64,000 bases of DNA, taken from assembly GCA_016647705.1 (NCBI GenBank), contig JAENRU010000487.1:248001-312000 (forward strand). The letters are read 5' to 3'. The notes beneath the pieces are model-generated. The model was not told the DNA's origin. It saw only the letters and a list, made by a program, of their open reading frames with translations, and ran no database searches. The DNA is from Eucommia ulmoides. Taxonomy: Eukaryota > Streptophyta > Magnoliopsida > Garryales > Eucommiaceae. The position numbers and the translations under genes were made by a program. Each line of letters opens with the position of its first letter. Position 1 is the stretch's first letter. Shown here in pieces: positions 1 through 11,747 of this stretch.

Positions 1-1744
1 CTTTTTACAAGGTCAAGAATAACCTAATTCTTTTTAACACAAAGGCAAAATAATCAAAACTTCACCAACACTCCAAATATCATTTTATCTGGTAAGGATT
101 GAACCGTTACAAAATTCATACAAAATAATTCAATTCAGGAAGAATTACTACCTCAATCTCTTTACAAGAAGAGACTAAAATCGGGTACCATCTGATTAAA
201 TATACCCAATAGTATTTAATCTGTCACTCAACTTACCAATAAAAATTGACAAGTGATTTTTCTCACTCGGAGTTTGTACCACCCTAGATAAATTAAAACT
301 CAATTAATATCCCAAAACTAGCGATAGAAATATGAGATACTCAAAATCTGATTTTTAACAAAAAAAATGGGTAATACATAATTTAGCACGTAATCAGATT
401 CAAGAAATTATTTATAAAATATTTTCTTCAATAAAAAATCAGAAAATATTTTTAAAGATCAATTTTCAAAAATTAAACAAGCAATACAATATAAAAAGTA
501 ATTGGAAAGATCTCACTCGGAATCTACCAAAAAAATAATTAAATCATTGTTATTTCAGATTTGGTAGTAGCAATGATTAACAACCAATGATTGTCAGAAA
601 TGCCTTTTAGAAAAGCTCTCACAAAAACTCAGTATGATATCTCTTAGAATAGATCAATATGATCTCTTGATCTCTTAATCTCTCTTAATGATATGAAAAC
701 AAAAACGCAGGTATTTATAAATGGGATAAAAATCAGCTCTATAACGGTTAGTTCCCATTTGTCATGACAATTAATTTAGACCCCTTATATCATTATGACT
801 TCATTTTGGTTCAATTCACTTAATTATAACTTTTAAATCTCTCAATTAAGTTTCCCAAATATTTTTCAATCTCAATTAAATAGAATAGAAACAATTATAT
901 GTACCAAAGTGAGAAGTATTCAATCTTAATGAACTAAATCAATAGAAATTAAAAAATAGGTGTAGCATATCTTAAATATCATAAATTCCCTAAAACTCTC
1001 ATAAATCCCAACAAAAAAATGGCTACTTTTAAATATAAATTTGGAATTCCACAATATCTTGAAATTGACACACCAGTCGACCAACCAAGATCAGCAGTCG
1101 ACCACTTGATTCAGGATGTAGCCAAGTTAAAGATTTTGTGCCCATCGGTCGACCTATCTGTCGACTTAGAGATTAAGAGAGTTTCATTTATCTTCACCGG
1201 TCGATTTACCTGTCGACTTAGAGATTCAGAGAGTTCTATTTATCTTCACCAGTCGACTTAGAGATATAGAGAGTTCACCTGTTTTGTCCGGTCGACTTAC
1301 CAGTCGACTTACGAATACTAGATCTCTTTTCTAAACTCGTTTTTAATTCATTCTTATTGACGTTTTTGCCCCTTTAACCATTTTCTTTTCTTAATTAGCT
1401 CCACTAAATACTTAACTTCAATATTAATCAATTATAAATATTTCTTTTTCAATTACACATAAGAACAAATAATTTAGCTAATTAGGATCCTATTAAAAAC
1501 ACACATATTTATAAAAATTAATTTTTTTTTGTCGTGTGTGATCCTAATTGGGATATTAAGAGTTGAAATTTAAACCTGAGTTGTTTTTCCTAGATTCTTT
1601 AAATTCTTCAACCTCTTAATTCTTCATCATCTTTATCATCAAATCTTCATCATATAGAACTAATAAACTGAAACACTTAAACAAATTGTTAGTCCCACAA
1701 AAAATATCAATGTTTAATTGTCCATCAAAATCTTAAGATCAACA
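1..1744 (-). mobile_element. Ty1/copia LTR, partial, cut by window edge
   Basis: This stretch matches, in the same orientation, the inner part of the long LTR at 60153-62710 and, inverted, the solo LTR at 43052-45569. Shared landmarks are the series of short GTCGAC-containing repeats and the edge at 1744, which on the minus strand reads TGTTGATCTTAAG, the usual TG start of this family. The other end and any internal region lie left of the window, so it could be a solo LTR or the 5' LTR of a fuller copy. The short open frame at 1019-1261 is an accident of the GTCGAC repeats. Confidence 0.8.
1076..1308. repeat. GTCGAC-bearing tandem repeats inside the copia LTR
   Basis: Eight GTCGAC hexamers occur in about 230 bases (first bases at 1076, 1097, 1148, 1160, 1212, 1252, 1291 and 1303). 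They are spaced by variants of a unit ending in CTTAGAGATTCAGAGAGTT. The same block occurs at about 43490-43800 and 61910-62230 in the sister LTRs, so it is a family trait rather than local slippage. Confidence 0.75.
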
Positions 1745-1781
1745 CAATATAATTAACCCTAGTTATTATAAATATATAGTT

Positions 1782-1986
1782 GAACCAACTCGGTGTAACT
1801 CAATTGGTAAGACATACTTGAGTTAAAACTGTTAAGGGGTCTCTGCAAGGTTAGAGATTCGAGTCTGCAAAAAAATACTTACTGAGAAAGCCAGTTACGC
1901 ACTCCGAACGAGATAGTCTTTCACACTGTATGAGTAGAGGAACCCTCGTTATACTAAAATAATAATAATAATAATAATAATAATAA
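1782..1986 (+). mobile_element. tRNA-derived SINE with (AAT)n tail
   Basis: The 5' part resembles a tRNA gene. A box-A-like TGTAACTCAATTGGTAAG (about 1794-1811) is followed some 35 bases later by a box-B-like GGTTAGAGATTCGAGTC (about 1850-1866). A tRNA-unrelated body follows and the element ends in an AAT microsatellite at about 1955-1985. This is the structure of a plant RNA polymerase III SINE. It is not a functional tRNA because there is no paired acceptor stem or anticodon arm. Confidence 0.7.
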
Positions 1987-2129
1987 ACATGTGGTTGTGG
2001 CTCACTTCTACATCTATTAATAACCCAACATCTTAATCAAAGCATGTTACACCTATTGGCAATTCTAAATGATTTGTCCATTTATCGATTGCAAACCAAA
2101 ATTGAAAAGTCAAACTTTTATGTGGGTTG

Positions 2130-2350
2130 ATAGTATTTTATTTCCAGTGATTTAGTCAATTTGTATTTTATTCTCCTGTAATTTGAAAATTATTATTTAT
2201 CTCCCTGTAATTAGATATTTATTGCACTTACCCCTATATTAGGGATAAGTGATTTCAAAATCTAACCACAAGAGAGTAAGTGTCGATTTTTAAACCACGG
2301 GAGGTAAGTGCAAATTGGTCAAATTACAGAGGTAAAATTTAATTAACCCC
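2130..2350. mobile_element. MITE with long inverted ends (TTAATTACACTTTACC family)
   Basis: The right end reads GGTAAAATTTAATTAACCCC and the left part is its imperfect inverse. Inside are the phrases typical of this family, such as a plus-strand 'cacttacccc' and an inverted 'gggaggtaagtgcaaattgg'. Related copies occur many times in the window, including in the kinase introns. It abuts the Helitron end at 2378. Confidence 0.6.
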
Positions 2351-2377
2351 TTTTATGTACATACATATATATATATA

Positions 2378-2408
2378 CTAGCGTATAACCCGTGCCTGAA
2401 GGCACGGG
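2378..2408 (-). other. Helitron 3' terminus: hairpin plus CTAG
   Basis: On the minus strand CCCGTGCC (2408-2401), a four-base TTCA loop and GGCACGGG (2396-2389) form a perfect 8-bp stem. TTATACG follows and then CTAG (2381-2378). The next minus-strand base is T (2377). Hairpin, short spacer and CTRR is the known replication-terminator layout of Helitrons. Confidence 0.88.
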
Positions 2409-2497
2409 CATAAAACATACATCATCTATTTGAACAATTATATCAATTTATTTTATTATTCAATTTTAAAATGTTGCATCAACAGAAACAATTACAG

Positions 2498-4031
2498 TCA
2501 CAATAATACTTCAGGATAAACAATATTTGTTGTGGATAGAGTTCCATATTCGGGAAGAAGTACACTTAATCGATCAAATGATGTACACCTTGATAAGGCC
2601 ACATATAGTTGACCGTGACTAAAAATCGGTGTAGTTAAATCAACTCCAACAAATTTCACTGATTGTCCTTGTGATTTATTTATCGTCATAGCATACGCCA
2701 AACGAATTGAACACTGGCGCCTTGTCATTTGAAAAAGAAATTCAGAAGACGATGGCATCAAGGATATTCTCGGAATGAACGCTAAATTTCCTGCTTTATC
2801 CCCTGTCAATATTCGAGCTTCTATTACACGTAAAGAACACCTGACAACCATTAATCGTGTGCCATTACAAAGTCCATCACTTGGTGCGATATTTCTCAAC
2901 AACATAACTGGACATCTAATTTTCAAATCTAATTTGAACGGAGGTAATCCTGGAGGATCTAAGGAATTCAAGTACTCGTTAGGATAACGATTTGTAATTT
3001 GACGATCGGCTCCATTATCTTCAGACATTTTATCTACGGCCAGATATGTGATCATTTCTCCAGGAAAAATATTTAAAGCAGCTGAATTAATAGCACTAAC
3101 ATCGTCATTTCTTGCAGAAAAAATAAAACGTTCAGTTAGAAATGTAAGGGTAACAACACTGGGTATGCCTAGATGTGGATAAACTGAAGATATTAGTTCA
3201 ACCACATTATGACACTTGTGTATGGTTGATGGCAACTGTACGATTTTATGCGGATCACTGCCAACCTATTTAAAGAAAAAATAAATGTAAATGAATAATT
3301 TAGTATCAAAGCATATATAAGTAATCTATTACAAAATGCTAAAATATATTTAAATGAAATATTACCTGAAGTAAATATCTCGAAAACTCTGCATTTTCAA
3401 TGTTCCTACTATTTAGGCACATATTTAAATTCAAAGTTAAGACATGTATATCATTCCAAAGGTACGAATGTCTCAACGATGCTGCCACAATTTGTTGACG
3501 GACACCTTTAGGTATAACAGGTAGAATTTGCCAAAAGTCTCCTCCAAGAACAACCGTGATACCCCCGAATGGATTTGGATTACTGCAAATATCTCGTAGC
3601 GTGCGATCCACAGACTCAACGCAGTACTTATGTTGCATCGGAACCTCATCCCAAATGATTAACTTTGTCTCTCTAAACAATTCGGCATGCAACGATTGTT
3701 TACTGAAATGACAAATTGAATTATCAAGAATATCTAAAGGGATGCGAAATGTGGAATGTGCAGTTCGACCTCCTTCAAGTAGTAGCGATGCAATACCGGA
3801 CGATGCCACAGTAATGACAATATGACTGTTACTACGACATTTTGCTGCTATGGTTTTATATAGAAACGTTTTTCCCGTACCAGCACCACTATTCAAAAAA
3901 AACATTTTTCCTAAATTTCCAAACACTGATGAAGTGATTGATTCGTATGCAGCACGTTGGTCTTCATTGAGACGATCAATATTACACTGCACATTCTTTT
4001 GTTGTGCTTCACTTTGCATTTGACGATGTTC
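2498..4031 (-). pseudogene. Helitron RepHel, PIF1-type helicase part
   Basis: This is the 5'-to-3' SF1B DNA helicase half of the Helitron transposase, which unwinds donor DNA during rolling-circle transposition. Visible motifs are [13 protein letters not shown] at the start, Walker A GAGTGKT, Walker [19 protein letters not shown] (family form GGDFRQILPV, so R to W here), [10 protein letters not shown] and YVALSRC near the end. The ORF runs 4019 to 3366. A 100-bp intron (3365-3266, donor CAG|GTAAT, acceptor AAATAG|GTTGG) joins it to 3265-2498, giving a frame open to the stop at 2498. It is in frame with the Rep half, separated only by a TGA at 4034-4032 followed by sense codons. The helicase part therefore looks intact, but the full protein could be made only by readthrough or from an internal start at 4019. 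Confidence 0.85.
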
Positions 4032-6804
4032 TCATATCAATCCATTTCCAACTACCATATTCCAATTCTGGACAGGTTGTAGAATCGAAGGAAAATCTAC
4101 TAAGCTCTTGCCTGATTCTTGAAGTAATTGATTCAAAAGGTACAAACCGTAGTCTTTAATCTGTGCCTCGCTTGGGACGGGTATCGAAAACAATATGCGA
4201 ACTTTATGTGAGAGATCATCATATATATGCATCCAAAATTGATCCCACAATTCACACGGATTTAAAGGGGAGTATTGTGTAAGAATGACGCAAAATAATC
4301 TTCTCAGTTGATATCCAGTACTCATAATAGACGCCTCTTGAAGACATCGTATCCATTCACTATCATCTTCCAATAGCCCTCTTGCTACACATGCGGCTTT
4401 GAACGTCGCATGTTCAACATTGTTTACAATGCATAGACACCTAAACGGTTGCGGCCTTTTGACTACAGTCAATAGTAGACGCAGATAAAATCGTTCACCC
4501 GAATTGGGAGCCGCAAAATACATTCTGTCGATGGCAAATCCTCTCTGTCGTGGCTTCCAAAATTTTTCAGTTTTATTCCAAACAAAATGCTGGGGAAACT
4601 CTTGATAAGTATACACACGTGCAGAAGCATGTGCATCATAATATGAAAAAAATTCTGTTAGAGTCGACTTCTGTGACTGAGCTCGAGAAATGATAGACTC
4701 TATTGTTTCAGTAGGATTGAAGACAACCTGATGCATTCCAGGCAAATGGAGCGCCAATCGAACAACTGTTGGATTCTCATCGTGCAAAGGAAAACTCAAC
4801 AATCGCCAAGCTGCCTCAGAGGGTCCAATGTATCTTGCATCAAGATATTGCTTGATCTCATCCATCATTCCCAAAATCAATGTCGTCATATCACATCCTT
4901 TATAGATATACTTGTGGATATATTTGACGCACCTAATCCCAACGCATACTTCAACATTAATATGACAGTCGAACATCTTGGAAATGTACGGATTGTATGG
5001 GATGACGTCTCTATTATCAACTTGTTGCCCCCTCACGGTATAAACTTTGCCATTATCACGACGATGGTAAATAGGATATCCATCTGAATCCATCGTTGTA
5101 TACTCCGCAAAATCTCGTGGATACGTCTTAGTGCATCTGCTGTTCTCCATGCACAGGGCTTGACAATTCCGAGCACCACATGGTCCGTGAACCATGCATT
5201 TTTTTATTGTCTCGAAAAGTTTTGGCACTTCATTTGGATCTGGAAATTCAGCACAAACTATTTTGTCTACTTGGTCGCACGTTCGAATTTTATCTTGATT
5301 ATCAAGAAATATCAATAAGTGCATGTGCGACAGACCTCTTTTCTGGTACTCAATTGTAAAAATATGGGCAACTTTTTTTTCAAATACTCGAGTGCTTTCA
5401 ATCTCTTTCATTAGAGCAATTCTTTTTAACTCGAAAACGCGAGCAATTAAGTCTGGACGGTCAGTTGGTTGTTGATGAGGCAATAAAGTTTCAGTGATTT
5501 CTGTCCAAGTTGGATTCGCAGTCATGGTAAGAAACACATCAAGGTGATGGTGGTACCGGGTTATGGCCAGTGAATCTTGAAAGATTTCAAACATATGTCT
5601 TGGACTACCAATAAAAGATGATGGCAAAATCATTTGTTGACCTATTTGATTAGGTTCCATCCCATCTAATGCCACATCAGTAAGACTTTGATAGAGTTCA
5701 CTACGAAGATTTGGTTGATGTTGCCTAAAGTAATTCAACCTATTTTGCTCGGTCGCAGCCCAAGCATCTACCAAGAACTCTTGAAATAATTTTCCTCCCC
5801 TTAGAATTGTCGAATACTCTGTCGACCTTTCAAAAATACGGTAGCTATAAAATTTTATTTGAGTTAGTCGAGCATTTGTGTATCGACCGTGAATCACATC
5901 CCACTGTCTAAATTCAGGCTCCCATCCAAGCTCACCAAAAAAGAACAACAAAACGTAATGCAATGGTAGATAAGCAGGATGACATTCATTGATTTTCATT
6001 AGTTCATTTCCCCCCTTAAATGTATAACAATATCTCTCATCGCGCTAGTTTTGGTTCCATCCCCCGGTAATATGACGGCCACGTCATCAGTTGTCGGCAA
6101 ATTATATCACCGACAATCGGTAGATGCTGTGTAGTGAAGAAAAGTAGGAAACGTTTGTTGTTCCAAATCCAATTGATTTAAAATCGCAAACGCTTGATGA
6201 AATTTATCTACGAATGCATTATGTTGCAACAATGTATCTTGAATAGTTTGCAAAACATCTGTTCTCAAATGAGAATTTCTACGGCTTCTCACGCCAAAAG
6301 CGAAATCAGGATCGTAGATGTACAACTGAGAATAAATGGCATCTTGTCCCGGTTCTGGGATTAATGCTCATGTTCGATGACGCAACTCTCCATGTATAGT
6401 AAACGTTGTTGGGCCTCTTCCGGAAAGCAGCCTTGTATCCAAGTTGGCACTGAGGCTTGTAAAAGCATTGCTTGCATTGTACTCTCTAGCATAACGTTAG
6501 AATGATTTTGATTTATCATCATTACCATCATATAACGCTTTAATTTGCGGAGAAGGTGTGAGAAGTAATGGAAGCCTAACTTTCCCTTGTAAGCAACATG
6601 TACCGAAGAGAGGACGTCGTTTGGATGATCTTGCTAATCTCTCATCCATCTAGTGTAACGCAGAACAATGAGGGCACATGACATTCATTCTACCAAGCGA
6701 GTGTCGATTTTCACTTGTATGAACATCACGGTCGGCAGTTGGATTGTTGAACTCGTCAATATCTTGATTATCGTAAAACTCATCATTGGTAGTATTTGGC
6801 GGCC
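4032..6804 (-). pseudogene. Helitron RepHel, Rep (HUH) part with breaks
   Basis: This is the rolling-circle replication initiator half of the Helitron transposase (Helitron_like_N). The long frame 5999-4032 contains TANPTWTEI, DRPDLIARVF, the HUH motif in QKRGLSHMHLLIFLD (H-M-H) and the two-tyrosine motif KYIHKYIYKG, so the catalytic residues are present. Upstream, 6804-6107 carries CPHCSALHWMDERL, FGTCC and YIYDPDFAFGVRSRRN, matching the conserved N-terminal zinc and RxR region. Damage: TGA at 6109-6107 where the family has a second Arg of RRYN; a missing base in a G run near 6010-6016 that shifts the frame just before the 5999 ORF; a further stop near 6530 and another near 6370; and TGA at 4034-4032 before the helicase. 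The 3' neighbour is the helicase half. Decay is light, so this is a recently dead or still trans-mobilised copy. Confidence 0.85.
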
Positions 6805-6901
6805 TACATTTGACAAATAACAAAATTATTATGTAGATTCTAACAACATATTTGTGAATGCCGTATTTAATTAGATGAATAAGGTAAAAAAGAAACTCAC
6901 C

Positions 6902-8785
6902 ATCTACTCCCAGAAGGTAGATTTGTTTCTTCAACTGCTACGGTCGAGCTTTCATTAAGGTTCGTAGAAACAAAAGCTTCTTGGTTACTGCACGCAGAAG
7001 GGCATGCATCGTCAATTATACCAAGAGAATGAGGAATCAAATTTGTAACCATCCCATCGTCAACAGATGAATTTCCTGCATGTTCAGTATCTTGATTCTC
7101 GGCAAGGTGTTGATTTGTTGAAGCTGACCTATAGTTGGCAAATATTAAATTTTACACATCAAACACTTTTAAACATTTAATACTTAATAACATGAATAAT
7201 GGATTAGTATAATACCTTATACTAGGCAATACAATTGGTTCCTCAACTTCAGGCGTTAAGCATTCATTCGGAGTTACGGTAACAAATGTTTCAGTAATAT
7301 TACGTGGAAAAGGCAAATTTGGTTCAACAATAGAATTCATTTGATTAGCCATGGACGATGGAGTAGTGCGATCCCTAAGGAGGTCCACAATTCTAGGGGT
7401 ACATGGACTCATAATCATTGATGGCCCACATGATTGTACAATCATTCTCTGTTGTAGTAGAGGCTGAGATGATTCTTCAAGTAGTCTTCTATTCATTTCT
7501 AAATGTTGACTATTCTGAATATGTTGTTGACCGGATCTCTCTCGTTCTCTTCGTGCTCGTTGAGCTAGAACACGTTTCGATATGCCGTTGTTGTTGGGTG
7601 CTATACATTTAGGAAGTGTAATTGTTTGCTCAACGTCCAATGTTGAACGACTGTTGGGTATTGTGGACACAAACATTTCAGTAAGATTTGGTGGGGACGT
7701 CAAATTGGCCTCAAAAGTAGAATCCCTTTCGTTTTCCATTACTGGAGAAGAAACTTGATCACTGAGAATTATAGGGGTATATCGACTTGTGCTTGATGAT
7801 GACACAGAAACTGTTTCGCTTCGGCGTAGGCTCTGATGATTCCCCCAAAAATGACTGACCTCCTTCCAAGCATTCACGATTATCTTTATTGAAGCGATCA
7901 CACCGCTCCCGGTCAACTCTTTCCCGTTCTCTTCGTTCTCGTTGAGCTAGAGCCCGTTTCGATACATCGTTCTTGTTGGATGGTATATATTCAGAAGGTA
8001 TAATTGTTTGCTCAACAACTGTTGAGCGACTGTTAGGTGTTGTGGACACAAATGACTGACCTCCTTCCATAGGGCCATCACATATCTCCCGATCAGCTCT
8101 CTCCCGTTCTCTTCGTTCTAGTTGAGCCACAGAACGTCTTAACACATCGTTTGTGCTAGATGTTCTGATAATGTTACCTGTGCGAGATCTTCCACCTTCT
8201 TGACATTCTAGAATCGGACGACTAAACCTCTCTCGTTCCCTTTGCATTCGTTGGGATATAGCAGATTTTGATATGACGTTATCATTGAATATTTAGAGAT
8301 AATATGAGGTTGAATCTTCAATTTTCTAGATCGAATAAATGAAAAAGAACATTGAACAAAGTACGAACTAAAATTGGAACTAAATGAAACCATAAATAAC
8401 ATGTAATAAATTACGGTATAAATAAGAATACGGATAATTTAATATCACCACAAAGGTAAGAGTATAAATACAAAATCAGATTAGATAAATAACTATATAT
8501 TTGAAATCATAGCTAAATATGTTCTTATTATGTTTATTTTCAGGTTAAGATTTTTTCAAAATTTAAGTATAAACCTAACATGGACACAAATAGTCATAAT
8601 TATTTAATACGTTTAATAGATTAAATATGTGATTATTGTTGAATGATAAAACAGTGATAATTAAAACTAAAAAATAATTAACCTTACTAATTAGACACAT
8701 ACCACATTGCTACTGATGTTCCCCTTTCACTTTTCTCTTTCCCTCTACTATTTGAAGTAGAATTTTTATTTGACTTGTCATCCAT
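6902..8785 (-). pseudogene. RepHel upstream exons with repeated basic motif
   Basis: These are the likely N-terminal exons of the Helitron gene. A start codon at 8785-8783 opens MDDKSNKNSTSNSRGKEK and reaches a donor at 8702 (TG|GTATGTG). Next comes a region (about 8290-7210) with four spaced copies of a basic motif of the form SKRALAQRERRERERVDRE (near 8270, 8140, 7960 and 7590), each followed by FVSTTPNSRST-like text. A Ser/Thr-rich exon follows (about 7132-6902; SASTNQHLAENQ to NLPSGSRW), ending at donor ATG|GTGAG. Its reading frame continues into the 6804 exon after acceptor AAATGTAG. A frameshift near 7800-7900 breaks the basic-repeat region. No named domain is recognised; basic leading segments before the Rep zinc region are usual in plant Helitrons. 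Confidence 0.6.
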
Positions 8786-9206
8786 TGCCAAATTTTTTTC
8801 CTTGAAAAAATAAAAATAAAAATTCAATGCAAAATAAATGATAAACTAAAATTATATTATGAGCTTAAAAAATAAATTGTAAGATTTACATATTAATTAA
8901 CAATTAACAAAAGCAAGAGAACAATAAATACAGAAACATATATAATATTAAATCCATCACATTAAGACAACTTTTGTTGAATATAACAAAGTAAAACAAT
9001 CAATCACATTACAAAATACAAAATGTATATCATGAATACAAAATACATTCAAAATATATTTTCAACAACCGAAGAGAAAAAACAGACTTGACGCGGTAAC
9101 CCTACAAAAGGAAAAGAAAGAAAAAAATATATTAGACATAAAATATACAAAATGTATATCAAGAATACAAATTACATTAAAAATTATTTATATCTTAAAA
9201 AACAGT
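8786..9206. other. AT-rich Helitron interior, no gene seen
   Basis: Very A/T-rich sequence upstream of the proposed RepHel start. The phrase AAAATGTATATCA(T/A)GAATACAAA(A/T)TACATT occurs twice (about 9020 and 9150). No open frame worth reporting was found; the RepHel promoter may lie here, but no clear TATA box can be fixed. Confidence 0.4.
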
Positions 9207-9734
9207 TTACGGCACAACTTCATTACTTTGGTTGCCAATTTGTAGCTGAACTTCGTATTCCTCCAGTGCCTTTAAGCCAATCTGGTCGTCCTCGATGCTC
9301 TCTAACAAAGTTCCTAATGCTCTTAGGTTTAGGATTTTTTTCGTTAAGGCTCTATGAACTCTAACTCTAGGCCAAGATTTCGGTAGAGTACGCACTATTA
9401 CATACACCAACACTGCCCAATTTGGTTGAAACCCCTTACGTTTTAGGTGGTAGTACAGGCACTCTTTTCTAAGTACATGTATTCTAACACTCTCTTTTTC
9501 ATTCATTTTTCCTCTTTCAAATTCTCTCCATAATGGATGTACATCTCGTTCATCCTCTTCTAAAAATTGTACAAATTCAAAGGCAGTAAGAGGCCTATGA
9601 TTTTCAAATATATTCTTTGTTGCCACATCCCAATTTGATGGTAAACCATTAACAATTTGGTTCATTATGTCTCTCTCACTAATTTCGTACCTATAATTCT
9701 GCAAAATTCTAGAACTTGCTATTTTATTCATCAC
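9207..9734 (-). CDS. retrotransposon gag-like ORF carried in the Helitron
   Basis: This is an uninterrupted 175-residue frame. It contains NQIVNGLPSNWD followed by LTAFEFVQFLEEDERD, a pattern like the UBN2/copia gag capsid region ('LPxSW...L..LE.EE'). About 70 residues later a second weaker copy reads LPKSWPRVRV and LLESIEDD. The doubled LP-x-x-W plus acidic tail suggests two gag halves or an internal duplication. There is no zinc knuckle and no pol downstream. It sits between RepHel and the repeat array, in RepHel orientation, so it is most likely a captured retrotransposon fragment. An unrelated host gene fragment is possible. Confidence 0.4.
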   Translation of the reverse strand: MMNKIASSRILQNYRYEISERDIMNQIVNGLPSNWDVATKNIFENHRPLTAFEFVQFLEEDERDVHPLWREFERGKMNEKESVRIHVLRKECLYYHLKRKGFQPNWAVLVYVIVRTLPKSWPRVRVHRALTKKILNLRALGTLLESIEDDQIGLKALEEYEVQLQIGNQSNEVVP

Positions 9735-9879
9735 ATATTCTCTAACGGGACAACTTTGTAAATAAAGTTTCTCATAAAAGAATTATTTTTCCTTACGCAA
9801 CTTTAATCTAGTACTAGTTCTCAATACGATAGCGGGTCGTACTATATTGCCTGAGATTGAAGGACATAAATAACACATA

Positions 9880-10745
9880 AGGAAAACACTAAACTAAAAC
9901 ACTTAACAAACGTTAAACAGAAAAAAAAAAAAAAAAGAATAAATTTCAGGAACCCAAAAATAATATGTCTCGATAGTGTTCCCTATTTCTTTTTAAGCGT
10001 TTCTATTGTAAGAAAAAACCTAAGCAAACAGAACATGAACAGAAACACTAAATTGAAACATAAATTAAGAATACAATTAACACAGTTTACTAATTCTCTT
10101 CATAGACTGTTTATGTTCTAAGAAGAAACTAAACTAAAACACTTAACAAATATTAAACAGGAAAAAAAAAAATAGAACAAATTTCAGGAACCAAAAAATA
10201 ATATGTTTCGATAGTGTTCCCTATTTCTTTTTAAGCGTTTCTGTTCTAACGCACTTTGCGAATTGAATGTTATAGGCCCCATTTGTGTTCCCTGATTCTT
10301 GTTTACACATAAGGCAAACACTAAATTAAAACACTTAACAAACGTTAAACAGAAAAAAAATAGAATAAATTTCAGGAACCCAAAAATAATATGTCTCGAT
10401 AGTTTTCCCTATTTCTTTTTAAGCGTTTCTGTTGTAAGAAAAAACCTAAGCAAACAGAACATGAACAGAAACACGAAATTGAAACATAAATTAAGAACAC
10501 AATGAACACAGTTTACTAATTCTCTTCATAGAGTGTTTATGTTCTAAGAAGAAACTAAAACTAAAACACTTAACAAATGCTAAACAGAGAAAAAAAAAAT
10601 AGATCAAATTTCAGGAACCAAAAAATAATATGTTTCGATAGTGTTCCTTATTTCTTTTTAAGCGTTTCTGTTCTAACGCACTTTGCGAATTGAATGTTAT
10701 AGGCCCCATTTGTGTTCCCTGATTTTTGTTTACCCCCCTGATGTT
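9880..10745. repeat. tandem repeat array A in the Helitron (four copies)
   Basis: A block reading CACTTAACAAACGTTAAACAG, an A run, TTTCAGGAACC, AATAATATGT, TCGATAGTGTTCCC and TTTAAGCGTTTCT recurs at about 9890, 10130, 10315 and 10555. The copies alternate in their flanks, so the true unit is about 430 bases repeated twice, each unit itself containing a duplicated half. No coding potential was seen. Confidence 0.7.
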
Positions 10746-11616
10746 ATAGGCCCTACCATCACCACCCGCTGACCACCGTCATCCCGTTGGCCACCACCAC
10801 CCACCGACCACCATACATTTAAAGGAAAAAAAAAAGAACAAATGCCGCAACCAAATAGGGTTATTGTTTTTGTTCTTATAAATGAAAAGAAACAAAAATA
10901 GGAACAAAAACAGAAACAGCAGGAACATAAACAGAAACAGGAAACAGAAACAGAAACAATTCATAAACATAAACAGAAACAGAAACCGAAACCAAATGCT
11001 ACCTTGCGAGGAGCGTTGAGATCAAATTGTTTGTATTTAGGTGACGCATTTGGTTAGTGTTAACTGTTTCTGCTCCCAGAAAACTTTGTTTCTGTTCTGA
11101 TTTATAAATTCTGTTCCCAAAAAACTTTGTTTCTGTTCTGTTTCTGTTCTGTTCTGTTTCTGTTTCTGTTTTTTATTTTTTATTTTCAATTTTCAGTTCT
11201 GAACAGAAACACTAAATCAAAACAGAAACAGTTAACACAAAATCAGAACCTAGTGTTTAACTGTTTCTGTTCTGTTTCTGTTCTGTTCTTTTTAATTGTT
11301 TCTATTTTGATTTAGTGTTTCTGTTTTAGTGTTTCTGGAAACAAAACCATTTCAAGTTTTCAAGAACAAACGTTAAACAGAACATAAACAATGAACACAA
11401 ACCTAAACTAATCTATACAATGAAGAACGATTGAGAATTTCAAATGAAAAAAAAAATCATGTAAACCGAAAGCTGTAATTATTAGACTGAAATAGAAATC
11501 AAAACCATGTTTTAGTGTTTCTGTTTTACTGTTTCTGTTTTAGTGTTTCTGGGAACAAAATTATTTCAAGTTTTCAAGAACAAACGTTAAACAGAACATA
11601 AACAATGAACACAAAC

Positions 11617-11747
11617 CTTATTCCAAATCCCTCGAGCTCTCTCTCTATCAAGCGAGTTATAGGCTTTATTGCATCCAGGACAATCAGAATACAATTGTAC
11701 GTCCTCGCTGTACTGATAACCTGTATTGCAAAAGGTGCAATTCAAAA
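11617..11747 (-). pseudogene. zinc-ribbon-like exon, copy 1
   Basis: Read on the minus strand between acceptor TTCTTAG and donor AAG|GTTTGTG, the 131-bp segment is open. It encodes C-x2-C, then about 15 residues including [12 protein letters not shown], then CPGC, followed by [18 protein letters not shown]. The first pair reads CTFC here against CAFC in the other copies. The spacing and the 'Y.Y' pattern recall the zinc-beta-ribbon that follows the J domain in plant DnaJ-like proteins, but similarity is weak. It is a fragment without a visible start or stop. Confidence 0.5.

Noticed and set aside
1019..1261. 80-residue open frame on the plus strand
   Set aside because: It lies wholly inside the copia LTR and is made by the GTCGAC repeats; it is not conserved as a frame in the sister LTRs.
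1782..1870. possible tRNA gene
   Set aside because: Box A- and box B-like sequences are present, but there is no acceptor-stem pairing or anticodon loop, and the AAT tail marks it as a SINE.
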